Below, piece after piece: positions 12,293 to 25,400 of a stretch of DNA of 57,802 bases; position 1 is the stretch's first letter; every line of letters starts with the position of its first letter. The stretch is from Chara braunii. Lineage: Eukaryota > Streptophyta > Charophyceae > Charales > Characeae. The position numbers were made by a program, and so were the translations under genes. The notes beneath the pieces are model-generated. The model was not told the DNA's origin. It worked only from the letters and a program-made list of their open reading frames with translations, and searched no databases. The stretch lies in the NCBI GenBank assembly GCA_003427395.1, contig BFEA01000036.1:1020755-1078556 (forward strand), in the 5' to 3' direction.

Positions 12293-13057
12293 NNNNNNNN
12301 NNNNNNNNNNNNNNNNNNNNNNNNNNNNNNNNNNNNNNNNNNNNNNNNNNNNNNNNNNNNNNNNNNNNNNNNNNNNNNNNNNNNNNNNNNNNNNNNNNNN
12401 NNNNNNNNNNNNNNNNNNNNNNNNNNNNNNNNNNNNNNNNNNNNNNNNNNNNNNNNNNNNNNNNNNNNNNNNNNNNNNNNNNNNNNNNNNNNNNNNNNNN
12501 NNNNNNNNNNNNNNNNNNNNNNNNNNNNNNNNNNNNNNNNNNNNNNNNNNNNNNNNNNNNNNNNNNNNNNNNNNNNNNNNNNNNNNNNNNNNNNNNNNNN
12601 NNNNNNNNNNNNNNNNNNNNNNNNNNNNNNNNNNNNNNNNNNNNNNNNNNNNNNNNNNNNNNNNNNNNNNNNNNNNNNNNNNNNNNNNNNNNNNNNNNNN
12701 NNNNNNNNNNNNNNNNNNNNNNNNNNNNNNNNNNNNNNNNNNNNNNNNNNNNNNNNNNNNNNNNNNNNNNNNNNNNNNNNNNNNNNNNNNNNNNNNNNNN
12801 NNNNNNNNNNNNNNNNNNNNNNNNNNNNNNNNNNNNNNNNNNNNNNNNNNNNNNNNNNNNNNNNNNNNNNNNNNNNNNNNNNNNNNNNNNNNNNNNNNNN
12901 NNNNNNNNNNNNNNNNNNNNNNNNNNNNNNNNNNNNNNNNNNNNNNNNNNNNNNNNNNNNNNNNNNNNNNNNNNNNNNNNNNNNNNNNNNNNNNNNNNNN
13001 NNNNNNNNNNNNNNNNNNNNNNNNNNNNNNNNNNNNNNNNNNNNNNNNNNNNNNNNN
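12293..13057. other. Assembly gap (765 N)
   Basis: A run of unknown bases. It is immediately followed by 14 G (13058-13071), a homopolymer likely to have caused the break. The last exon of the kinase, which should lie downstream of 13491 on the minus strand, may be inside it. Confidence 0.95.
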
Positions 13058-13155
13058 GGGGGGGGGGGGGGAAAGGGGAGTATAAATGAGGGTTCTTATT
13101 TATTATTTGATAATAAATCAAAAGGACTTTATCTATTCCAGAAGGCATATCGTCA

Positions 13156-13176
13156 CCATGCTAATCTTCTCTGTAT
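13156..13176 (-). pseudogene. U6 snRNA core fragment
   Basis: On the minus strand these 21 bases match the U6 snRNA core exactly: the ACAGAGA box, the AGAUUAGC segment and CAUGG. The sequence before it (no AUUGGAAC) and after it (no CCCCUGCGC) is not U6, so only the heart of the molecule is present. Inferred to be a fragment of a processed copy. Confidence 0.6.
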
Positions 13177-13490
13177 AGATCTTTTTTTTAATCATTCCCG
13201 TTTTAACAGCATGTCCCGGAAGACGTGAAGCATTTTTTCTTCATTTGATAAAAAAAGGACTTTATACATACAGAGAAGCGTCACCAGCAGTTCCTTCTCC
13301 GACGGGAAGTCGCAAAAATACAGATACAAGAGGGCATATCGTCAATATCAAGCCAAATATCAAACTGCACGGTCCGGAGAGTCCTAAGAGGCGCATTGCA
13401 AACTGCACACTGCACGGTCGTCTCCTTAAGAAAACATGGCAGCAAACGCCAATGGGAGTCCACTAGCTGAACAAGAATACCGATACTCAC

Positions 13491-13526
13491 ATCAGAAATC
13501 AAAGACCGCATAAAAAGATAGGGGAC
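13491..13526 (-). CDS. Possible LAMMER kinase exon 12
   Basis: A 36-base stretch between acceptor gaaaatgcag and a strong donor GTGAGTATC, in phase 0, encoding [12 protein letters not shown]. This is only loosely like the family NLIMQHVDHSAGE. The preceding intron would be 57 bases, very short for this gene. The frame also reads through that intron, so retention is an alternative. Confidence 0.35.
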
Positions 13527-16086
13527 CTGCATTTTCCCTAAAGCATTCGCAGCGGGCCCTGCCCTGTGGAACAACGTCCATACCTTAAGTCTAGGTAACC
13601 TCTTCACAGCTCGAATGCTCTCCCTGGAGACTGCTCCTTCAGGCCAATTAAGCTCTTTCCCCTGCCGGAAGTACTTCTCACTTCGTCGGCTGATTGTACA
13701 AACGTCAATAAAACATTCGCTTTCGTCAAATACAGCTCATGCATTCCAGGAACTCGTGTCAACAAGCATTTTGCCCCACTGTCAGCCAAAGCACCTACTA
13801 ACATCTTCACCCAAATACAACCCACGGTCATTACGCCCGGTCATTGTAGACTGAGTTGCTAAAAATTCGGTTATAATAACCAGCCATTTACTCCCTCCCA
13901 ACCAGTGTAGCCAATACACCTCCACAGCATCAACATCTTCGGGCATGCTTTAAAAACTCCGTCACAACATCAACATCTCCAGGCGTTCTATTTGTGACAC
14001 GCTTCAAGCACATTCATTTTCAAATACGCACCATTCTTTTTTTTAATTTGGCAGTGTCTAGCATAATCACGTGTCTGGGTGACTGCCAATCAACATCCTA
14101 AAGAATGTACAATGCCAATACACACGCCAATACACACGGACTGAAGGCCAACCTCGAGCCAGTTCGTTCCCAGAAATAAACGTACAGGGCACATTTCTGC
14201 TGTGGCCAGCATAATCGCCAGCGCATGGCACAATCCGGCCGAAAAAAAATGGAAAACACATCAAATGTACATATACAAGATGGTGACGCTTCAACTTCTA
14301 CGAAAAAACGATCAGCAGATGACCGGGACCCTCGCGCAGCAAAAATTCGGACGGCCCCGATTGTCCGCTTGTAACAGTCAGGAACTTAGCGATAGATATA
14401 TATGTAGAGACGACTGGTGATCGAGAACACAAGCGATGATCCTTCACAAGCCACTTTCCAAACCAGCCTTCCACAATTTGCTGCCGACACAAAATTGGAC
14501 GTCGGCAACAGGCCCAGAGAGAACATACAATAAACACTCTGCTGCTGTCTTTCCCGTAACACAATGCGCACTCCTCAAAACCATATCAGATCAGCTAATA
14601 CCATACTTACAACCGCACGAGCCGCACATTCGTGTGGAGTTCCGTGCGGGGGGCGCCTATGCAGAATCCTGCAGGTTTTCTATTTTTTATTATCATTATT
14701 TTATCTTTTTTTGGGAGGGGGAACAGGGGGCATATGACAGGAAGACGGAGATATGGCAAGGAGAGGGGGATATGGAGAGGAGGAAGAGGATGTGGACGAG
14801 GACAACGAGGAGGAGTCGAGAGAAGGAGAAGAGATGGACGGAGGGAAAAGAAGAAGGGCAGGAGGAGGAGGACGAGTGGGAGGAGGAGACATCGACGGCG
14901 AGGAAGGGGAGGACACGAGGAAGGGAAGGAGACGAGGAGGCATGGAAGACGAGCAAGTACGAGGAGGAGGAGACAAGGAGGATGGAGGAAGGGAAGGAGG
15001 AGGAGACGAGAAGGAGAAGGGAGGAGAAATGGAGGGTGAGGAAGGGGAGGAGGAGCAAGGCGAGGCAGTACTCCTGTAATTTTTTTTTCATCTCGCTTAT
15101 AATTTTGGCGGGGGCCCTCAAACGCACCGTTTCGACCCCGCCTTTTTTTTCTGAGGGTGGTGACGGGTCGTTCTCCGCACACGTCATGCGCCGCACGGGA
15201 TCGGCTGGCCGAGTGCTCAGCACGTAGGGAAACGCCCGCACGACGTGCGCTTGCATGTATGGCTAATACTGAGATACATGATCGGTTTTGTACATTCATT
15301 ACTAGGGTACATTGTGTTCGGGGAAGACGGTACGCATGGCATCATGGACTGCACAGACTCAGCATTGCATGCATTTGAAGATCCTCGAGCATGGCCGTTA
15401 ACAAATCACTCACGCAGAAGAAAAGTGTCAAGGTGAAAAGTAGGGAAGGAAAGGTCGGCAAGGGGGAACCCATTTTCTACCATTCCCTCCAATTCAAGCA
15501 CCACACCCATTAACTGAATTCCCTCATGAAAGTCCACAAACATCAACATATTCTTCGAGTCCTACTGTGACATGGGTTCAGCAACGGGCAAGAGGCAGCT
15601 CCTCTTATATACCATTCCCACTATTTCAATCAAGGACACGAGAGCCTCCTTCGTGAAAGAGTGCCATACTCAGACTCTATTGCAGCATCCTTACGCAGAC
15701 AACTCCACTAAAAGAAGCCACGAATAATTCCACACTGTGACAAGGCAACAGATAGATAGTACACACATCGTAGTACACACATCGTTCGTTTTTGTCTGTT
15801 TCAAACAAGGGATTATCAGCTGGCTAATTACAGAGCATTTTTAAGAGTAAGTTACGAATGGCTGCCCATTTCCAGACACATTGCATCACAATGGGAAGCC
15901 GACTCGGAATGCAATGACATTGAAAAAAGATCCGTGAGGGCGAAACACGTACTCTGCCTTCTTGATCATGTGTACAGGAATCCGATCCAGCACCCTTTCC
16001 ATCATGGCAAGATGTTCAAGATTCTCATGTGTCTGGAACAGAGCATCACCCTGAAATCACAGCGAGATCAGCAAAAGCCATCAGGC

Positions 16087-16124
<38 letters not shown>

Positions 16125-19100
16125 GCAGCTTAGTCACATCTACCTCCGAGCCTCTCTTTGCCAATGGTGAAAAGACATGCGCACCGAGCTCATACAACAA
16201 AGCGCCAGCGCAATGCCTGGCGCCGACAGCCATTGTGGTACGGTAGCCCCGAGCTGACGCGCAGCACACACACACACAGACAGCAGCTTAGTCACATCTA
16301 CCTCCGAGCCTCTCTTTGCCAATGGGGAAAAGACATGCGCACCAAACTCGTACAACAAAGCGCCAGCACAATGCCTGGCAGCCCCGAGGCTCCAAAATTT
16401 TAGGAGTGAGCCATTGGTTCTGAAGTTGGCTGGTACTGTGTACTTGTTACTGTTTAAACCGCTAATACACGGCCCCAGTCTTGCAGAAAGTTTTTTGTCG
16501 CCACATACGTATGAAACAAATCAACACAGCTTCAATCAATGAAAATTTTCACTGCTCAAGAAACCGCAAAAAAAAACGTTAATAAACATCACAATCATCA
16601 TACAAAATATTATACATGATCGTTTCACTGTCCCACTGACGTGTCAGGATAAAACGATTTATATCCAATCGCAATCCCTGGGCTTCTCTTTCGTCTTTCC
16701 ATGGACTATCTGCATCCTTTTTCCTTTTTGAGCTATTTGCATCCTCATATCAGCGAGCTGTTGAAAACGGAAATAGAAGATAAATTTCTAGTAACTTTCT
16801 ACGCTTATTAGGGCAGCAAAAGGAAAGGACCAACATGGTCCGGCGAGTTGCTATGGCAATGAAGATGTGAAGTATCAGCCATCCAGGAAAATTGCATTGG
16901 AGAAATTACCGTAACCAGCTCCACCAAAATACACCCGACACTCCAGAGATCACATGGGTATGTCCACCCCAATCCTGCAACAAAACAATTCAGAAAGGCA
17001 GGAAAAACAATATGAAGGGTTACAGGCACGCCCCTTCCCCCCCCCCCCCCCCGCACGATAAGAAATGCAGACAGGTACACAGGCAGCACAACCAGTTCAA
17101 CCTAAACAATGCCTCGACACGACAATCAATTCAGCGACTACCACCATTTCAGGACCTTCACAATATCCCTAACAAGACAGACCCCACCTTGCTTGAAGAA
17201 GCCATGCATAAGTCCCTCCACACAAAATTGAAAAGACTTGTCTGCACTGACATATTACCTTACATAAGGCCCTGGACTTGGGTACATTTCACTTATCAAA
17301 CCAGTAAATACAGGGTTCACCCATCCACAACGTCATCAACACACTGGCCTGGTAATGACCACCGCGCTTATACAAACAGGATTTCCCCATCTACAACGTG
17401 GTCAACGCACTTACACGTCACTACCCACCCAGAAAATAAATCCATGGTCGACAAGTGCAGAGCTGCACACACATGCATCCTAATTGAATAACAGACTTGT
17501 CACACATGAACAAGCAACTGAAAATTCTTTGAAAGAATAACGCTCAGGCTACGCACAGGATAAGCTCAAACCACACGAAAACGACAACACACTTGAAGGT
17601 TTCACAAATGCTGCCGCAGAACGGGCAAGAGCTGGATACAAAATCATCATCATCGTAACAAAACGATGAATGGAATCAATCCAGTAAGATGGACCAGGAC
17701 CAATCATCCACGCAGCTACTTACCTAGGATAACCTCGGGCGCCCTGTAGTGCCGTGTGGAGACTACCGAGCAATGGTAATGGCTGTCAAACGTTGCGCTT
17801 CCAAAGTCTATCAATTTGATTTCACTGGAGAGTGGCACACGGCGAAAGTGCTTTCCAGGTTGTGATGCCTGCTCCAACAACAGAGAGAAGGGCAGACCAT
17901 CAGGCAACAACGGGCCAACAAGGGTCAAAAGTGCAATGAATGGGAAAACGGGCCAACAACGACTTGCAAAGACACCCAAAAAACATCCACATGCTCCAGC
18001 TCACAACCCAAACAGCATGTTCATCACCAACCGCACCCACACTCTGCAATGCAAACCCACATCTTTCATTGGTTTTTCCCTTAACACAGAGCAGTCCACC
18101 GAGACGCATAACAAACCATCTTTCGAACACTATACTTCAAACCTCCATTAACAGCGCCCGGACTCCAAAAGCAAGACCCGACAATACGATCCTCGCCATG
18201 TCCGCACAAGGGAAAAAGGCATTTCCTTACTCGTACAAGAAAAATGGAAGAAAACGTTGCAGATCAAAACACACGCATGTGATCTCTATCCTGCAAACAA
18301 AGTATTTCCACCCGAAAAGCTGAAGGCGGACAACATGGAAGCACTTCTCATCATTCACGACACCGCTGATGTACCCTAGGAACAACATGAATCTCCTTCA
18401 GAGTGAGCAAATTCCTGCCAAAAAAGGCACAAGTAACCTGTGAAAAGTGCAAGATGAGCTAAATACATAATACTATGATAATAGTATAATAATACCTCCC
18501 ATAGACAAAACATATAGTCGAAACATAGTCCAAGCAAAACGACTCAAATCTTTGCACAAGTGATAGAGCATCATATATCACCAACCCCAGTTCAGGTACA
18601 CACTAGCAATGATCACACCATTTCCTCAAACATTCCCTTTCCATCGGAGCGATGCTTGTTCCTGCTGCTTTTAGCAAACCATTCCGTAAAGGCGGATTCA
18701 ACGCATTTCAGAACAAATGCTAAGCAAAGAGACCAAATCAGGCAAAGTACACACCTTCGGTTCTGGGTACTTGGCATACTCTGACGATACGAGGAGAATG
18801 TTCTCCGGCTTCAGATCGGTGTGAATAAGAGAGAGGTCATGCATAACTGCAGTGAACAAGACACAAGTTAATCGAGGCCAATTCAAAATCATTCAGACAG
18901 GACAACCAAGAATACTTGACACCAAAGTACAGGCTATCGGACTCGACATTCCACCGTTTCACATTCGGCAAACCCAATGAATTCCATCAACACAAATGTA
19001 CAAGCACCTTCACATTTTAACTGTTCAGCTATTTAAAAGGTCAGCCATTTTCTTTGATTCTAAGATTACGCCAACACTGAAGTCACCAACCTAACTGAGG

Positions 19101-22100
19101 GGGCTTTGGGCAGAGCGCCCAAGAAGGAGATGAATCCAACCATGCAAAGGGTAGGATTAGAGAATCTGAACACCCGCAGCAGAGCAACCACTGGAGACTA
19201 TTTTTCCACAGAAAAAATGAATCGTAAACAAAACCTACACAATATGTGGAGTGTCCTCTATGCATCCTTCCAATTTTGACAGATGTCCCCCGAAGGGGAA
19301 AGAAAGGGCTAACCAACTGGCCCGGCTCACTTGGTACACCACCGAACTGTCAAAATACTGGCACGAGTTCAAACTCCACTGGGAAAACAAAAAATTACCG
19401 TCTTCACCCAAATAGAACACTCGGTCAATATAGCTGCATTTGGCACAACTTTCAGTCCAGATGCAGCAATAATGAGCGGGCGGTTTATTCGGGTTAAAAC
19501 AATAGTAAAGGGCAAACTGGGATGCAGTCACCAGTTTCAGTTTGGAAATGTGTTTCAGTCACGATTTCGCAAATGATGACCGAAGCAAGGAAAATCGTGA
19601 ATGTATACAACCTCGCTTTAGGGTCGGGTGGGGATGTGTTGTATTCAAAGGATGCCTGAGGTGCATTTTAAAACTGAAATCGGTAGTGCACCCTGATTAC
19701 ACGAGCAAAATTCTACAACTCGGAATACATAGCGCGCAGGTCAGTTGCATGATTATATCTCGAGGCAGTAGCCTTTATGAAGAAAAAGGAAAGAAAATAG
19801 AAAACAAGCAAAGTGCATCTCAAAAGGAACCATGTCTCGGCAATTTTCTATCCAGATTCATTGCAAGCAACTTCATGAAAGAACGCTCGACTATCACACA
19901 AACAGTAAGGAGCTCTTAAACCACCAGTACTTGCCCCAGCTATCGGCCGCAAAAAAAAAAAAGAGTAGAAACGCTTTTCTAGTCGGATGAATTTGGGCAC
20001 TCCTGTAGTTGCCCGTACGTTTCCTAAAACGTGGCGCATTAGCGGGCACGACTCTAAGAAGTACTGCAGTGGATTAAACATAACAAGGCAAGAAGCAAAA
20101 TCGGCAACGCACAACGACACCAGCATCGACAGATTCGACTACCACCAGCACCAACAGATTCTTCAACCTCAGCACCAGGAATGCTAAGAACATACAAGAA
20201 GAAGACAAAGAAAGAAAAAGGTAAATCTCATCGCAAACAGCCACCCACAAGTGCAAGGACCCAAAACTGAACAACCCATTCACTACACTCACACAACCAT
20301 CATGGGGTCGGAAATGAGGCACCCAACTGCCATATCTCTTTGGGTGAATGAAAAGCAGGCGCACTTACACGCAACGGCCTCCAGAAGTTGAACACCAAAG
20401 TCACGGACAAGATCAATAGCGAACGGCCGATAGTTATTCTTTCTCAGAAAATCATACAAACTCGGACCGAGCCGTTCGAAGACCTGCCACATAGCCAGTC
20501 AGCAAATACAACATGAGACAAACCATCATAAGACACCTCGAATCTCCCTACAGGGGAAACATGGCGCCAAAATCTAGGCCCCTAACCTGCAATTTGCACT
20601 TGACAAAACCCATACAGGGGAAACACGGCGCCAAGATCGATCCAACTTCTCTCAAAAACATAGACAGGGTTCCATGGGCCATTGTTGAAAACAACCCTCA
20701 GTGAGACATATGATTCCCATACAAATGGATTTTCACAAAAGTTCACGGCAGAGAACCCCTACGTTTTGCTGCAGAAACAGAAAAAAAGGGAAGTTAGCAT
20801 ACCCCAAAAAAACACGTCACAAACATATTACCCATTTTAAAAGCACACCACGCTATAGCAACTATTTCTCAGTAATCATCTGCGTCTTCTACTTCATCAT
20901 TCACATTGCTTCCCTGGGGTCCCAAAGAAGTCTTCTTCTTAAACGACAGAGGCATTCACATTGTCTCCCTGGGCCCCCAAAGAATTCTTATTACATGACA
21001 TATCCAAATGTTCAAACCGTCCACCCCTTCCTATGAGAGATCACAAGTCTGAGGTGTCCTGATGACTGAGCAATTCGTTGCTGCACCTAACAAAGCATCC
21101 ACAATTCATTTCCAACAACTACAAGTCGAATTCAACACCCGCCCCCCCCTCTCCTCTTTCACCCCTCCATGACTTGATACTTCATGCCTTGCCATGCACT
21201 CGACGGCTCTTCAGCGAGCCTTAAAGAACGGACTGCCATGGGCACACCATGTACATTGTCCACATGAGATTTGCCCTCCTCTCCCTCATTTTCGAGATAG
21301 AGTCATCATTGGGCATGCCACAATCTAAGGAATCATGCATTACCCAGCAGAGGCAAGCGTCTACACCGCTGCCACCTCTCAGAGAGAGAATTTTTTCAGA
21401 CTGAAAAAGAAGATAATCCAAAAGCCATGCCCCTTTTACTCGAAGCAAGACTTGTCTCTTCATCGTTCACCAAATACTTTCACCAACCCGGAAGCACAGA
21501 TGTACGCGCGAACGGACACTTTGTTATACTTCCTGCCTGCCATTGAAACTCCGTGGCAAGGTCCAAATCGGCAGATACTGCCGTATGGGAGCTGACTATC
21601 CATCTATTGATATTCATTTGCGGGACAGGTGACTTGACAACAACTCACAATGAGAACCCCCATTAAAAAGTTCCCTAACACCAAACCCCTTCTTCACTTC
21701 AAAAGTAAGCTACGTGCACAAAGATTGGAAAAGCAGCATATTGTATACGTTGTTTAAGTTCATGACCGAGGCTCCACAAAGACTCGCCCTACGGCATTCA
21801 GGCGTAAGTCATAAGGCTGAAGGCTGGAATCTCCAAAAGACAAGGCTGCCAAATGGCTAACATCCATAGTCAGAGAGACCAAAAGAAGGAATAACACAGT
21901 ACGACAAATCGAATCTGCATTGACAGCATACCAGAAACTCAGGGGAACTCGACTGCTGTAAAATCAATTCACAATGGTAAAGCCAAACTGGGAGGCCTAA
22001 GATTTTCTGTTGCAGCTCCACCAGCGAAAGGCATGGAATTTTTGCAAACAACAGCAAAGATCACGAGGGGTGTGGCGACCTAAGTGCAGTTGGTTAGCAA

Positions 22101-22271
22101 CTGGCCTGTTCTTTGTGAAATGAATTCACATTAATTACCTTGCCAGCACATCCCACCCTTAGTGCGTAAGGAGGTATCACGCAATCCTTCAAACGGACGG
22201 GGCTTTCTTTCCACATTATTTTTCCTTCGTTTGGGTTCAACGATAACAGCAAGTCAGTCCAACCAAACCGG

Positions 22272-22309
<38 letters not shown>

Positions 22310-22421
22310 GACACACCACTATCCTTTTGACACTTTAAACTTGAACAGCGGGCTCTCTTTCCATGTTACTTTTCCTTTGTTTGGGTTCAACGATAACAGC
22401 AAGTCCGTCCAACCAAACCCG

Positions 22422-22471
<50 letters not shown>

Positions 22472-25400
22472 ACTATCCTTTTGACACTTCACACTTGAAC
22501 AGGCGGGAACTTGAACAGGCAGAAACCTGAAAACTGTGGTTCTCTTCTCTACCAGAAACCATAAACCATCTCATCTTCTAGTCCAAAAACAATCAACCTT
22601 CTCAACCCAAAAAGCTGAGAGAAGCGAAGTGTAACAAGCGAAGTGTAACACGTACCATGCAGACATGATTGCGGTAGTCGAACCAATGCTTCAGCTGCAC
22701 GCAACCCCTGCAATAACCGAAAACAATCGGTCAACCGTCAGAAAGGGGTAACATCATCACAATCGGAGGAGAAAAAAGAGGAAAACCATGCATTTCTCAG
22801 TTCGCACAAAGCACACATATATATATATATAGATAGATTGACAGGTGTGAAAGCATTTGAGAGGGGGATAATGGGTAGACCAGCGGGAGACCTTTCTAGA
22901 GAGTGCCATCGCCCATACAAATAGAGAGGTCAGGAAGAGAGAGACCATGAACGTGAGAATAGCTGTGTGAGGAGGAGGAGGAGGAGGAGAAGGTGGAGGA
23001 AATGAATTGCAACGAAAGGGTACACAATCACAGAAGACCTAACTGTGAGAACAACAGTCACACGAGGGGAATATTAACGATAAAAATAAAACATCCGCCA
23101 GCCAAGAGCCAACGGGGTCCAGGAAATGTGGCCTGCTTCCGGTGCCAAAGAGGGAAACAGGCAGGAAGCTACGATCACAGTAGAGTATATAGGTAGGTAG
23201 ATCAGTCTATTCAGAGAAGTTTCTCTAGGAAACAGATCAGAAGACGAGCACCAGCTCAGCTCAGGACAAGCAATGGGAACAAGGTTTGAGCATTTACATA
23301 CAACTATAACTATCTATCTATATATATATCGTCATATATATGTTCAGCATTCATTGACAATCATATCAAGAAAGCAACCATGCAGAGACGGGCCATATCT
23401 CAGCCACTACTGGGCTAATCAAGCCATGCCATGCCAATCAAAGTTGTGTATCAGGGGGCTAAAAGAAGATGCCTGCTATTAACGGACCGTGAACCCGTCT
23501 TGTCATGTTTGGCAAGCGTGTGGAGCACATCTATTTCAATCATGGCAGCGTCCCGATACTTCGGCACATTCCTGATCACTTTGACGGCCACAAACTCCTG
23601 CTTTTCGCGATCCCAGCATTCCAATACACGCCCAAACGTTCCTGCAAGATCCCGACGTGCCCCCACCATATGACAAACAAATACTACCAGCCACCAAAGC
23701 GAGACAGAAAGCGACCAAGGCAAATCGACTAGATGCACCAGGACACAAACAACAAGGAGTTCGAGAGAGAGAGAGAGAGAGAGAGAAAGCAGCAGCAGCA
23801 GATGGATACAGATTACACAAAGAGGGGAAAAGAAAAGGGGGGGGGGGGGGCCGGGGGAGGATGTGCTCATGGGACTGACAGAAAATGCCCTACCGTCTTC
23901 AACCGGATAGATCGCCCAGGCATTATCGCTGTATCTAGTCTGACAGTCACAGGCATACTGACCGGGCGTTCTATTCGAGTGAAAAAGGCAGGGCAAAAAC
24001 GGGGGAGAGAATGTGACTGCAAACAGAAAAGAAAAGACACAGCAGCAAGCAAAATATCGTCTCGACCGTCGTCTTGCAACTTGTTCAACGTTCTTGAGAG
24101 GCCAATCAAGCACCATCTCATTTAAGCCCACACCCGCAAACAAAAACTTAAAGAAAGAAAACAATATAAGGAAAATTAATTGAACAGAAGAACAAAAAAA
24201 AAAGAACGCGAAGCAGACAGAACCCTCTCTCTGGCCACGCAATTTTCCCGAAAACAACCAAACGCAGTATACCCGTCTTCCTCCATCCACACATGTCCTC
24301 GTCTTGTTCGTCCTACCCTTCTTACCAACCATTCTCATAAAGCATTTAGTGATTCAAAGTTCACTCGTTTCATTGAAGAGAGCTGTCTATTTCTACATCA
24401 TTCTACGGACTAGAATGACAGCATTTAGTGATTCAAAGTTCAGTCGTTTCATTGAAGAGAGCTGTCTATTTCTACACCATTCTACGGACTAGAATGAGAG
24501 CACATAGTGATTCAAAGTTCAGTCGTTTACGGACTAGAATGAGAATGAGAATGATTGCAAACTACCGCCATAACGAACCAACGACCAGGGAAAAAAAGAC
24601 AACAAATGTAAATGACCCACCTGAAGTCAATATGACCAAATATGACCACAGAGTTCTTTCTATACAAGACGTGGAGCATAATATCAGACCATTACCGACA
24701 TGTTGCCCTCCACCCACCTACTGCTCTACTGCCAATCCCACAACCGACGACCACACTCGATAATCAAACGTTCAAAAGAAACGAAGCAGAACCGTAGTGC
24801 TCAACACACCCAGAAGTAAATGGAAACGAACAAAACCGTAAAATTGATTGACACACCTAACGAAGCCAACACATGTATGTCTGCACCGACATTTTTTTTA
24901 TTTGGTACGATACCCGGAGTTCCCAGCATATATCCAGCTGCGCGCCTACACCTTATACTGTGTAAGTAGTACCCCAAGATGATGAGGTGCCAAACAACTC
25001 CGTCTTTCTACAAGAAATGCCATACTCAACCCTCCAAGAAGTAAAGGAAAACGAACAAAACCGTCAAATTGATCGACACACCTAAAGAAGCCAACACATG
25101 TGTGTCTGCACCGACATTTTTTTCATTTGGTCCCCAGCACATACCCAGTTTCACGCCTACACCTTATACTGTGTAATTAGTACCCCAAGATGATGAGGTG
25201 CCAAACGACTCCGTCTCGTACCGAAGTTATACTCCCGCACAAGCGCAAAGGAAAATACGTAGACTGAAAAAAAACTGACAATACAGTTCCGATGTCTGAA
25301 AGAACCTGTCTTCCCATTCGCATTTTTCCCCCTTTAAACTTGTAAAGCTCTCAAAACCACCCTCCTTATAACACAGCCTCCCCTCTACAGCCCTGAAAAG

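Noticed and set aside
12261-13148. 295-codon minus-strand frame
   Set aside because: Nearly all of it is translation of the N run.
14436-15299. Long frames on both strands rich in E, R, G or L, P, S
   Set aside because: They are produced by the polypurine tract; composition alone explains them.
23451-24338. 295-codon minus-strand frame as a complete gene
   Set aside because: Only 23488-23641 is kinase exon 4. The rest is intron, with an acceptor site exactly at the start of the kinase similarity.
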